From Syntrophomonadaceae bacterium (GTDB lineage Bacteria > Bacillota > Dethiobacteria > DTU022): a stretch of DNA of 14,963 nucleotides. The first letter of the stretch is position 1, and the number at the start of each line of letters is the position of its first letter. The DNA lies in NCBI GenBank assembly GCA_007126465.1, contig SLBE01000108.1, positions 1-14,963 on the forward strand. The letters run 5' to 3'. Below, piece by piece: positions 6,949 to 14,104 of this stretch. Both the position numbers and the translations under genes were made by a program. The notes under the pieces are model-generated. The model did not search any database, had not been told where the DNA came from, and saw only the letters and a list, made by a program, of their open reading frames with translations.

Positions 6949-8259
6949 ATGAGTAATGGTAATAGTCTTGTTGTTGTCGGGGCCCAATGGGGTGATGAAG
7001 GCAAAGGAAAGGTTATCGATTATCTTGCTGATAAAGCTGATCTTGTAGCCAGGTTCCAGGGAGGCAATAATGCCGGGCATACGGTAGTTTATGGAGCAAA
7101 CATATTTAAGCTGCACCATGTTCCATCCGGAATCCTCAACGAAGGCACTCTATGCCTGCTTGGTAACGGGATGGTTGTCGACCCGCTGGTCTTGGTCGAT
7201 GAATTGTCCGAGCTTGAAAAGCGGGGCATTAATACAAAAGGACTTCGCATCAGCAGCAAAGCCCACTTAAATATGTTCTATCACCGTGATCTAGACGAAG
7301 AGAATGAAAAATTACTCGGTGAAAGAAAGATTGGCACTACCGGACGCGGTATTGGCCCAGCTTACGCTGATAAAGTTATGCGCCGGGGAATAAGGGCTGT
7401 TGACATGGTTGAATTTAGAACTTTCCGCCAGAGGTTGGAAGAAATATTGCCCCTGCAAAACCTTATTTTAAATAAAATATATGATCATAAAGGATATGAC
7501 TTGGAACAACTCCTGGATATTTATCGCCCGGCTGTGGAAAGGCTGGGGCCACTGGTATCCGATACCTCCCTGATATTGGCAGAAAGTCTGCAGAATGGGG
7601 ATAAAATTCTTTTTGAAGGAGCACAGGGGGCTTTACTGGACCTCGATCACGGTACATATCCTTATGTTACCTCTTCTTCGACAACCGCAGCAGCCGCAGC
7701 CAGCGGTAACGGCATTGGACCACAGCACATCGATCAGGTCCTGGGTGTAATCAAAGCATACACAACCAGGGTCGGGGAAGGTCCTTTCCCCACGGAAGAT
7801 CATTCAGAAGCCGGTGCGCAGCTCAGGGAAAGAGGCAATGAATTTGGCACAACTACCGGTCGTCCGCGACGGTGTGGCTGGTTTGATGCTGTAATAGCCC
7901 GTTATGCTGCCCGCATCAATGGCTTAACCGGCCTGGCTGTAACCAAGCTAGACGTGCTTAGCGGTATGGATACAGTAAAAATTGGTGTTAGTTATGATTG
8001 TGAAGGCAGCAGAGCAGAAATTTTTCCGACCAGTATTGAAAAATTAAGTAAATGCAGCCCTGTTTTTGAAACTTTTCCCGGCTGGGATGAAGACATTTCA
8101 AGGGCCAGAACCATAGAAGACCTGCCGGCTGCGGCCAGGCACTTTCTTGAAGTGATAGAGGATAGGGTGGGAGTAAGAATAGAGCTTGTGTCAGTAGGTC
8201 CTGATCGTTCACAAACAATTATTAAGGACAGCTCTAACTTAAAAAGGTGGCATTTTTAA
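6949..8259 (+). CDS. purA: Adenylosuccinate synthetase
   Basis: GTP-dependent condensation of IMP with L-aspartate to adenylosuccinate, the first committed step to AMP. Length is 436 aa, slightly above the usual 428-432 because of a short N-terminal extension. The P-loop-like GDEGKGK carries catalytic D16, and H44 follows in NNAGHTV. Also visible are GTTGRGIGP, GAQGALLDLDHGTYPYVTSS, RVGEGPFPTE and the guanine-recognising TKLDVL. One deviation: in the conserved IMP-binding segment usually read as SSNTTAGG, residues 242-251 are Ser/Thr followed by five alanines, so the Gly-Gly pair is replaced by Ala-Ala; the threonines are kept. The gene lies 11 nt behind gatB, an unusual operon partner; both enzymes serve aspartate-linked amide or amine transfer. 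No clear terminator follows. Confidence 0.96.
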   Translation: MSNGNSLVVVGAQWGDEGKGKVIDYLADKADLVARFQGGNNAGHTVVYGANIFKLHHVPSGILNEGTLCLLGNGMVVDPLVLVDELSELEKRGINTKGLRISSKAHLNMFYHRDLDEENEKLLGERKIGTTGRGIGPAYADKVMRRGIRAVDMVEFRTFRQRLEEILPLQNLILNKIYDHKGYDLEQLLDIYRPAVERLGPLVSDTSLILAESLQNGDKILFEGAQGALLDLDHGTYPYVTSSSTTAAAAASGNGIGPQHIDQVLGVIKAYTTRVGEGPFPTEDHSEAGAQLRERGNEFGTTTGRPRRCGWFDAVIARYAARINGLTGLAVTKLDVLSGMDTVKIGVSYDCEGSRAEIFPTSIEKLSKCSPVFETFPGWDEDISRARTIEDLPAAARHFLEVIEDRVGVRIELVSVGPDRSQTIIKDSSNLKRWHF

Positions 8260-8275
8260 AAGGAAAATAAATTTA

Positions 8276-8305
8276 TTGAAGGATTATTACTTATCCCAGT
8301 AGAAT
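8276..8305 (+). promoter_or_regulatory. Candidate promoter upstream of the small membrane protein
   Basis: TTGAAG (8276-8281) and TAGAAT (8300-8305) are separated by 18 nt, four and five consensus matches. The 123-nt gap after purA also holds an AT-only inverted repeat (ATTATTA 8283-8289 with TAATAAT 8305-8311) and TTATC/GATAA (8346-8359). None of these looks like a terminator. Confidence 0.35.
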
Positions 8306-8382
8306 AATAATGTTTAACCTAGCTCACTTAACTGCTTATTTGCCCTTATCCATAGATAATCCACTTTAGGGGGGAATATTAT

Positions 8383-8886
8383 TTGCATAGTTTAAAAGTA
8401 TCGGTAAAGATAATTATAAGCTTTCTCTTTAGCTTAAATGTGCTTTTAACTTTCCTTATGCTTTCCTTGTTCGGAGTTGAGGCCCAGGATACCGTCAGGC
8501 TTATTGTAACCGAGGCTACAGGGTTAGAGAGAGATATGATAATTTTTAATGCTGAACTAAACCCAATGGTGATTCATAATGTCTTCTGGTTATGTCTTGC
8601 ATCGTTCGGTTTCATGCTGATCTTTTTATATTTTATTGATCACAAATTCAAGGTTTTTCTTGGACCGGGAGTTTTAACCCTGGCAATTACTGTATTACTG
8701 GTTATTATTTTTATCTCATCAGCAGAAAGTATTTTGCGATTTGTTGGGCCTTCAATGGATCTTTATATTCAAACGGCTTTTAATCGCTTCAGGGATGCTG
8801 CTATAGGCATGTCCATTTTTGAGATTATACTCACTATTCTTGGTGTAAAAGGCGATCAATACCTGAAAAAACCCAAGATACAGTAA
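8383..8886 (+). CDS. Unrecognised small membrane protein
   Basis: A 167-aa protein of no family I recognise. It starts with TTG at 8383 behind a strong purine-rich site (AGGGGGG, 8368-8374) at good spacing. Hydrophobic segments are at about residues 8-30, 64-85 and 91-112, with a possible fourth at 138-155 (amphipathic or membrane). Between the first and second lies a 33-residue, mostly polar loop with several acidic residues (VEAQDTVRL, TGLERD). A short basic tail (KGDQYLKKPKIQ) ends the protein and is probably cytoplasmic. There is no cleavable signal peptide, lipobox or cysteine pattern. It sits alone between purA and the yhaO/yhaN-like pair, 123 and 159 nt away. Base composition is more AT-rich than the housekeeping genes, as expected for a hydrophobic protein. 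Function is unknown. Confidence 0.75.
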   Translation: MHSLKVSVKIIISFLFSLNVLLTFLMLSLFGVEAQDTVRLIVTEATGLERDMIIFNAELNPMVIHNVFWLCLASFGFMLIFLYFIDHKFKVFLGPGVLTLAITVLLVIIFISSAESILRFVGPSMDLYIQTAFNRFRDAAIGMSIFEIILTILGVKGDQYLKKPKIQ

Positions 8887-9000
8887 AACTGATACAAATA
8901 AAATAAATCGTAACTGCCCGGCCTGCTTAAGAAAAATGAAATGATCAGCGAGCGTAGGCTTCTTTAGCAAGCTGAGTAATCACAATAAATCATAGAATGG

Positions 9001-9026
9001 AAGGGGCGATGTTTTGGTCGCCCCTT
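9001..9026 (+). terminator. GC-rich hairpin before yhaO; possible terminator
   Basis: AAGGGGCGA (9001-9009) and TCGCCCCTT (9018-9026) form a perfect 9-bp stem with an 8-nt loop. Only a TTT run overlaps the 3' arm before CAC, so it is a poor intrinsic terminator by sequence. It ends 6 nt before the yhaO ribosome binding site. It may end the upstream membrane-protein transcript or act on yhaO mRNA. Confidence 0.5.
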
Positions 9027-9032
9027 TCACAT

Positions 9033-9038
9033 GAGGAG
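9033..9038 (+). promoter_or_regulatory. Shine-Dalgarno of yhaO-like gene, decides the start
   Basis: GAGGAG at 9033-9038 stands 7 nt before ATG 9046. An in-frame ATG at 9031 overlaps this site and has no ribosome binding site of its own, so translation should begin at 9046, giving the family-typical N-terminus MTILHSADLHL. Confidence 0.75.
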
Positions 9039-9045
9039 ATTCAAA

Positions 9046-10110
9046 ATGACTATTTTGCATAGTGCTGATTTGCATCTGGATGAAAAACATGAAGAGCGTT
9101 GGTCAGCATTTGATGAACTGGTCAGAACTGCCAGGGAACATAAGGTTGATGCCCTGGTAATATCCGGTGACCTTTTTGATCATGGCTTAGAGGCGGAAAA
9201 ATTAAGAAACAGGCTGCGAACTGCAATCGGCAGTGGAAGTTTTCAAACGGTGATTTTACCCGGCAATCATGATTACAAGGCTTATCGCAGCGGCCTCTAC
9301 TATGGGGAGAATGTTTCTATCATCAGTAACTGGAAGGAACCTGTGGAAGTTGGAAAAGTAGTAATCTGGGGCCTGCCTTATGAACGTTTAAGCGCTGAGA
9401 AAATAGTAATGCGCCTCAAGGATTTAGGAGCGATAATGGATCCGGATCGCACCAACTATTTGCTTTTTCATGGTGAGCTTTTAGATGCTTACTTTTCGCC
9501 GGACGACATGGGGGATGAAGGTGAACAAAGATATATGCCTGTGAAACTTTCTTATTTTGCAGATCTGCCCGTCAAACATGTCCTGGCCGGCCATTTTCAT
9601 TCAAGATACGCAGCCTGGAACCTGCCCGGCGGAGAACTGTTCGTTTATCCCGGTTCCCCTTCAGCAGTAACCAGGAGAGAAATAGGGATTCGTAAAGTCA
9701 ACCTTGTAGAGCCCGATGGAAAAATTTCTGAAATAACTCTTAACACTGCTCACTATGAAAGGCTGTTTTTAAGCCTTGATCCATTCAGCGAAAAAAACCC
9801 TCTTGAACAGCTTGAACAAAATTTACAGGGATTGCATCCCCGGGCAAAGTTAATTCTATCGATCAGCGGTTATATCAACGGTGCGGTTCTGGGGTTAAAT
9901 GAGAGTGAACTGGTTGAAGCGATTAAGTCAAAAATGGATAATTACATGGTTGACGAATTAATGATTGAATTCGAAGATGTACAGCATATCCTGGAAGACG
10001 ATTTGTTTAAAAAGTTTCGTGAAAAACTATCTCTCAAGGATTACACCAGGGATCAGCGTGAAAAAGCCGAGAAGATGCTGATAAATGCTTTCAGGGGGGT
10101 GAAATTATGA
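9046..10110 (+). CDS. yhaO: SbcD/Mre11-like metallophosphoesterase nuclease (YhaO type)
   Basis: Calcineurin-like phosphoesterase of the SbcD/Mre11 group, probably a manganese-dependent DNA nuclease working with the SMC-like ATPase encoded next to it. All metal-site motifs are intact in the 354-aa protein: D8 and H10 (SADLHL), D42 (SGDLFDH), N74 and H75 (PGNHD), H142 (FHGEL), and H183 and H185 (AGHFHS). The catalytic domain spans about residues 1-230. The remaining C-terminal part, with a charged helix ending in KMLINAFRGVKL, corresponds to the capping and ATPase-contact region. The stop codon overlaps the start of the next gene (ATGA at 10107-10110), indicating translational coupling. It resembles Bacillus YhaO more than canonical SbcD because of its neighbour; the symbol is assigned by family and context, not by a search. 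Confidence 0.88.
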   Translation: MTILHSADLHLDEKHEERWSAFDELVRTAREHKVDALVISGDLFDHGLEAEKLRNRLRTAIGSGSFQTVILPGNHDYKAYRSGLYYGENVSIISNWKEPVEVGKVVIWGLPYERLSAEKIVMRLKDLGAIMDPDRTNYLLFHGELLDAYFSPDDMGDEGEQRYMPVKLSYFADLPVKHVLAGHFHSRYAAWNLPGGELFVYPGSPSAVTRREIGIRKVNLVEPDGKISEITLNTAHYERLFLSLDPFSEKNPLEQLEQNLQGLHPRAKLILSISGYINGAVLGLNESELVEAIKSKMDNYMVDELMIEFEDVQHILEDDLFKKFREKLSLKDYTRDQREKAEKMLINAFRGVKL

Positions 10111-12425
10111 TTATTAAAGAGTATGGCATTTGGCGATATGGCCCCCTGTCCGATAGCGGCATCCAGGAGCCGGGCTTATTTAACCTTATTTATGCTCCCA
10201 ATGAAGAAGGAAAAACTTTGACAATCGATGCTCTTTTAAAAATGCTATTCAAAAAAAACCTGAAGGTTTTTAAAGGCATAAAAAGGGTGGAAGAAAATCC
10301 TGAAGGCTACCTTATTCTGGCAGACAGTTCCAACCAGGAGTTCAAATTCCCGGAAGCAGGTACTTTTGATCAGCATTTTGGGCTTAGTCCCGATCTGTTT
10401 GCCGGTATCTTTGTGATCAGGGACAGCGACCTTTCTATTAATGATGAAAACTCTTTTTATCGCGACTATACCAGCCGCTTGGCAGGCTTGAGGACGGGAG
10501 AAATCGAGAAACTTAAAAACGAAGTGCTTGATCTTGGCGGTATAACTGAAGGTGGCAGTTATCAGAACACTGCTCCCGTTAAGTTAAAAGATAAAGTTAA
10601 CAGGGCATCTGCTTTGAAAGATAAAGCGGAAATACTATTAAAACAGCTGCGGGAAGAAAATTTTACAGGTTTTGAAGAAAAACTGGCGGAACTTGAGTTA
10701 AAAGATCGCGAAACTGCGGAAAAAATAAGTTCATATCGAGAAGCGCAAAACAGGGAGATCTATGAAAAAGGCGCTGCTGCACTCACCCGGCTGGAATCAG
10801 TTAGAACGGAGGCAGAAAAAATCAGCCCTTATTCCCGGGATGAATACGAAACCTGGCAAAAAATGGATTCAGAGCTAGATTATTTATACAATGAACTGAA
10901 AAGTATTGAGGAGCAAATTAATGAACAAAAATCTATAATGCAGGATTTGCGTCAAAAGTATAATGATAGTATGGAAACTTTGAAAAGAATGGAGCGGGAT
11001 GTTAGTCTGGCAGAAAAGCTGGAGCCTGGTCTGGCCGATTACAACCAGGCCAAGCAGGCTTTAAGCAGAAGTGAAATTATTGTTCAAGCACCTATCTATA
11101 ACCGGGCCTTAGTGGTGAGCGCTCTTGCTTTTATTCTTAGCCTGGCTGGAGCACTAATCAGTGATACCTGGTGGTTCCTGCCAGTTCTTGCTTTTACATT
11201 ATTGGCCGCTGCTATTTTAACAGGAAATAAATTTTTCTATTTAAAAAAGAAAGGTCGTCTGGCAGCCCTGGAAACGCGACTCTGTTCTGAGGCAGAGAAG
11301 GTTGGCCTGCCGGCAGAAAATACCGGTTCCTTACAGCAAAAGATCAGCTCCCTGCAAAAAGATCTATCATTAAAAAAAGATATGCAGGCTGAACTGGAAA
11401 ATGAAATGGAATGGCAGCGTAAAGAACAGGAACGCCTGCGCGTTGCGCAGGAAGATAAAAAGAAAAAAATCAAGGCGGCAGAAGATAAGATTAATGACTT
11501 AAAGAGCAAGTCGGGCCTTGATAATCTTGACAACTACAGAGAGATATTAAAACACCGGCAGCAGCTCGAAACAGAAGTGGAAAGACAAAAGGGGATACTT
11601 AGCAGTCATTTTGGTAATAAAGGCAGCAATGCTCCTGTTCAGGCTAACCTTGAATACTGGAAAGAAGAGCTTAATCGGCTGAAGATCTATTCTAATGCAG
11701 CTGAGAATTATACTTTTGACCAGGCGGAATACAACCGCTTGCTCCGTGAAAAAGAAGCGTTGGAGCAGCAGATAAAGGAACTGGCTGAAAAAATGCAGGA
11801 TCGCTCAACACAAATGCGAGATCTGGAAAAAGAAGCAAATATGATTCTTTCCGGTAATGGAGATAAAAGCTTGCCCTGCCAGACAACCTTTGACCTGGAA
11901 GTAATTCTGTCAAAGCTAGAAGACTGGCTTCAGCACCAGGAGGAAAACAGAGATTGTGCTTTAATCGTGCGTGATATACTCAGCGGTATAGAAGAGGAAG
12001 AAGAAAAAAAAGTAACTGCTCTTTTTGGTTTTGATAGTCCTGTCAGTGAATACTTTCGCAAAATAACTGCAGGCCGCTATAAAGAGGTTATTTTCAGAAG
12101 CGTTGAAAACAGGATTAAGACCGTTCGCAGTGACGGGATCGAGCTTGATGCTGACCAGCTTTCCGGCGGAGCTTATGACCAGTTATATTTTTCTATCAGG
12201 CTGGCCCTGGGAGAAAAACTGCTGGAAGGGGATAAGGGATTCTTTATCCTCGATGATCCCTTTATTAAAGCTGATCCGGAAAGGCTGAGTGAACTTCTTT
12301 CCATGCTTGATTCGATAGCTGCCGAAGGCTGGCAGATCCTCTACTTCAGTTCCAAGGGTGAAATAAGTGAAGCTTTCCGGCAGAAAATAAGGAGCGGTGA
12401 AGTCCGGGAATTACAGATCAGTTGA
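10107..12425 (+). CDS. yhaN: SbcC/Rad50-like ATPase with membrane hairpin (YhaN type)
   Basis: SMC/Rad50-type ATPase, partner of the upstream nuclease. Of 772 aa, residues 1-150 form the N-lobe with a Walker A at 30-37 (APNEEGKT; the usual first glycine is alanine). Charged heptad-like coiled coil runs about 160-325. Two hydrophobic helices at about 333-352 and 355-373, followed by a KKK cluster, form a membrane hairpin. A second coiled coil spans 380-630. The C-lobe has the ABC signature LSGGAYDQ (685-692), Walker B ending in LDDPF (715-719) and a D-loop-like segment. The switch histidine expected after the next strand is not seen (YFSSKGE). There is no CxxC zinc hook; the hairpin sits at its place. 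This matches the YhaN (AAA_27) family, although the Bacillus protein is about 950 aa, so this is a short version. It is translationally coupled to yhaO. Confidence 0.87.
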   Translation: MIIKEYGIWRYGPLSDSGIQEPGLFNLIYAPNEEGKTLTIDALLKMLFKKNLKVFKGIKRVEENPEGYLILADSSNQEFKFPEAGTFDQHFGLSPDLFAGIFVIRDSDLSINDENSFYRDYTSRLAGLRTGEIEKLKNEVLDLGGITEGGSYQNTAPVKLKDKVNRASALKDKAEILLKQLREENFTGFEEKLAELELKDRETAEKISSYREAQNREIYEKGAAALTRLESVRTEAEKISPYSRDEYETWQKMDSELDYLYNELKSIEEQINEQKSIMQDLRQKYNDSMETLKRMERDVSLAEKLEPGLADYNQAKQALSRSEIIVQAPIYNRALVVSALAFILSLAGALISDTWWFLPVLAFTLLAAAILTGNKFFYLKKKGRLAALETRLCSEAEKVGLPAENTGSLQQKISSLQKDLSLKKDMQAELENEMEWQRKEQERLRVAQEDKKKKIKAAEDKINDLKSKSGLDNLDNYREILKHRQQLETEVERQKGILSSHFGNKGSNAPVQANLEYWKEELNRLKIYSNAAENYTFDQAEYNRLLREKEALEQQIKELAEKMQDRSTQMRDLEKEANMILSGNGDKSLPCQTTFDLEVILSKLEDWLQHQEENRDCALIVRDILSGIEEEEEKKVTALFGFDSPVSEYFRKITAGRYKEVIFRSVENRIKTVRSDGIELDADQLSGGAYDQLYFSIRLALGEKLLEGDKGFFILDDPFIKADPERLSELLSMLDSIAAEGWQILYFSSKGEISEAFRQKIRSGEVRELQIS

Positions 12426-12512
12426 CCATGCTGGTAAGATATTAACTTTAAGAGCCATTTCTTCCATTGAACTAATGGTCATGACCGAAGTCATAACCCC
12501 TCCACCTATTTT

Positions 12513-12541
12513 TTATTACAGAGCTAATTCTGTGTTATACT
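12513..12541 (+). promoter_or_regulatory. Extended -10 promoter of the MBL-fold gene
   Basis: TGTTATACT (12533-12541) is an extended -10 element; a weak -35 (TTATTA, 12513-12518) lies 17 nt upstream of its hexamer. Transcription would start near 12548, about 70 nt before the ATG. An inverted repeat ACAGA-6-TCTGT (12518-12533) fills the spacer and could be an operator. Upstream, GGTCATGACC (12477-12486) is a perfect palindrome. No convincing terminator for yhaN is visible in this 193-nt gap. Confidence 0.55.
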
Positions 12542-12618
12542 CATAATAACCTTTATTGCCAAATGTTTTTGATATATGTAAAAATGATGTTAAAAATAAC
12601 AAGATAGAGGGGATACTA

Positions 12619-13353
12619 ATGAAGCTTACTGTGCTCGGTTGTTTCGGTCCTTATCCGCCGGCAGGAGGTTGCTGTTCGGGCTATTTGCTGCAGGAGGATA
12701 ACTGTAACCTTTTAGTTGACTGCGGAAATGGAGTTCTCAGCCGTCTTCAGCACCACCTGGATTACAAAAAGCTTAACTCGGTGATCCTCAGTCATCTCCA
12801 TGCCGATCACTACTCAGACATAATGATCATGCGCTATGGTCTCGAAATCTCTTTTCAGCAGGGAGAACGCTTTGAACCGCTACCGCTTTACGCTCCTGCT
12901 CAGCCTGAAACAGAATTTGAGCGACTTCCCTATAAAAACGCCTATAATGTCAGTGCACTGGAGCCGGGGCAGACCCTGCAAATCGGACCTTTTACCATTC
13001 TGCCCAGGGAAGGTGTTCATGCCATACCATCCATGGCTTTCAGGATCCGGACTGCATCGGGTATATTTGTTTACTCCGGCGACACCGAGTTTGATTCCGG
13101 ACTGGAAGAGTTTGCTTCCGGGGCGGACCTGTTCCTCTGTGAAGCAAACTTCTTAGAAGAAGATATCGAAAAAGGAGCACCCAACCATTTAAGTTCCGCC
13201 CAGGCAGCGCAAATTGCTGCCGCGGCAGGAGTTAAAAGACTGTGTTTAACCCATCATCACCCTGAGCGTAACCTGGACCAATACCTGGCAGAAGCACAAA
13301 AATATTTCCCCGAAGTCGAAGCCGCCCGGGAAGGTCAAACATACATTATTTAA
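12619..13353 (+). CDS. Metallo-beta-lactamase-fold hydrolase, YhfI-like
   Basis: MBL-fold metalloprotein of the RNase Z-like branch, closest in appearance to Bacillus YhfI, whose substrate is not established. The 244-aa protein shows the HxHxDH motif at residues 59-64 (SHLHADHYSD) and further candidate ligands at H134 (GVHAIPS), D155 (YSGDTEFD) and the H212-H214 cluster (LTHHHPE). H190 in the PNHLS loop is also conserved-looking. The N-terminus has the YhfI-like GxxGPYPPAGG, SGYLL and LLVDCGNGVLSRLQ stretch. It lacks the RNase Z exosite arm, so tRNA 3' processing is unlikely. ATG 12619 is chosen because GAGGGGA lies about six nt upstream; in-frame ATGs further upstream lack ribosome binding sites. 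A flavin-reductase-like gene follows after 19 nt. It is probably cytoplasmic; there is no signal peptide. Confidence 0.88.
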   Translation: MKLTVLGCFGPYPPAGGCCSGYLLQEDNCNLLVDCGNGVLSRLQHHLDYKKLNSVILSHLHADHYSDIMIMRYGLEISFQQGERFEPLPLYAPAQPETEFERLPYKNAYNVSALEPGQTLQIGPFTILPREGVHAIPSMAFRIRTASGIFVYSGDTEFDSGLEEFASGADLFLCEANFLEEDIEKGAPNHLSSAQAAQIAAAAGVKRLCLTHHHPERNLDQYLAEAQKYFPEVEAAREGQTYII

Positions 13354-13357
13354 CAAT

Positions 13358-13363
13358 AGGAGG
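13358..13363 (+). promoter_or_regulatory. Shine-Dalgarno of the flavin-reductase-like gene, decides the start
   Basis: AGGAGG at 13358-13363 directly abuts an in-frame ATG at 13364 but stands 9 nt before ATG 13373, so the latter is the likely start. Confidence 0.75.
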
Positions 13364-13372
13364 ATGACTGTT

Positions 13373-13930
13373 ATGCCTAAACAAAAGCAATCGACCCAGA
13401 TCCTGCTCGGCCCTATTCCCCCGGCCCTGATCGGCTGCGGCAACGAATCAGAAAATAATATTATAACCCTGGCCTGGGTTGGTGTGGTTAATTCTTCGCC
13501 GCCGATGATTACTGCGGCGGTCCGCCCTAACCGGTACTCCCACCAGATCATTAAAGATAGCGGGGAATTTACCGTCAACCTGCCAAGTAGATCCCAGGTT
13601 GAACTCGCTGATGGCTGCGGCACACTAAGCGGTCGTGATTTGAACAAGTTTGAACACTTTAAAGTTACAGCAGAACAAGGAACTTTGAAGCAGGCCCCGA
13701 TGATTGCTGAATGTCCGCTTAGTATGGAGTGTAAACTTGAGCACACAGTTGAACTGGATAGCCACACCGTGTTCATCGCAGAGGTTGTTTCATCTTATGC
13801 TGATCCAGCAATCCTCGACGATAAAGGAAAAATCGATTTTGAAAAATGCGATCTGCTCGGTTTCTGTGCCGGAAGTTACCTGGGCACAAAACCGCTGGGC
13901 CTTTCAATCGGCTACACCAGGAAAAGCTAA
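13373..13930 (+). CDS. Flavin reductase-like FMN-binding split-barrel protein
   Basis: Member of the flavin_reductase-like family (FMN-binding split barrel), which includes small flavoproteins that transfer electrons or reduce free flavin using NAD(P)H; the actual partner here is unknown. The 185-aa protein shows the family pattern: NIITLAWVGVVNSSPPMIT with AVRPNRYSHQII (about residues 28-60, FMN-phosphate region), EFTVNLPS, the GTLSGRDLNKF segment, a C-terminal HTVFIAEV strand, and a closing GSYLGTKPLG. It starts 19 nt behind the MBL-fold gene with its own strong ribosome binding site, so the two are probably cotranscribed. No membrane segment or Fe-S cysteine pattern is seen. A single-domain protein of this type in an anaerobe is often linked to redox or oxygen defence, but nothing here shows that. 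Confidence 0.88.
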   Translation: MPKQKQSTQILLGPIPPALIGCGNESENNIITLAWVGVVNSSPPMITAAVRPNRYSHQIIKDSGEFTVNLPSRSQVELADGCGTLSGRDLNKFEHFKVTAEQGTLKQAPMIAECPLSMECKLEHTVELDSHTVFIAEVVSSYADPAILDDKGKIDFEKCDLLGFCAGSYLGTKPLGLSIGYTRKS

Positions 13931-14022
13931 TCTTAATCCTAAACAGCCAGAGAGTGCAGTTTTCTTAAACAAACCAGTGGAATTGAATATAGCTGAGAAG
14001 ATAGATATATATTTTATTTTGT

Positions 14023-14052
14023 TTGCCAAGCCTTTATACAAGTTGTTATAAT
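14023..14052 (+). promoter_or_regulatory. Strong promoter of selA
   Basis: TTGCCA (14023-14028) and a perfect TATAAT (14047-14052) are separated by 18 nt, and TGT immediately precedes the -10, making an extended -10. Transcription would start near 14059, giving a leader of about 45 nt. It shows selA has its own transcription unit. The preceding 90 nt after the flavin-reductase gene hold no clear terminator. Confidence 0.75.
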
Positions 14053-14104
14053 CTTATTGATCGGTATGCGACATTATAAAAAGCACTTGAAAGGGAGTAC
14101 GAAA

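Noticed and set aside
8281..8311. ATTATTA/TAATAAT inverted repeat as purA terminator
   Set aside because: The stem is AT-only, 7 bp, and has no following T-run; too weak to call.
13246..13776. Long minus-strand open frame of 176 codons opposite the MBL and flavin-reductase genes
   Set aside because: It is antisense to two clearly conserved genes, shows no recognisable domain and has low-complexity composition typical of a shadow frame.
13704..14051. Plus-strand frame overlapping the flavin-reductase 3' end
   Set aside because: It is out of frame with a conserved protein, lacks a ribosome binding site, and runs through the selA promoter.
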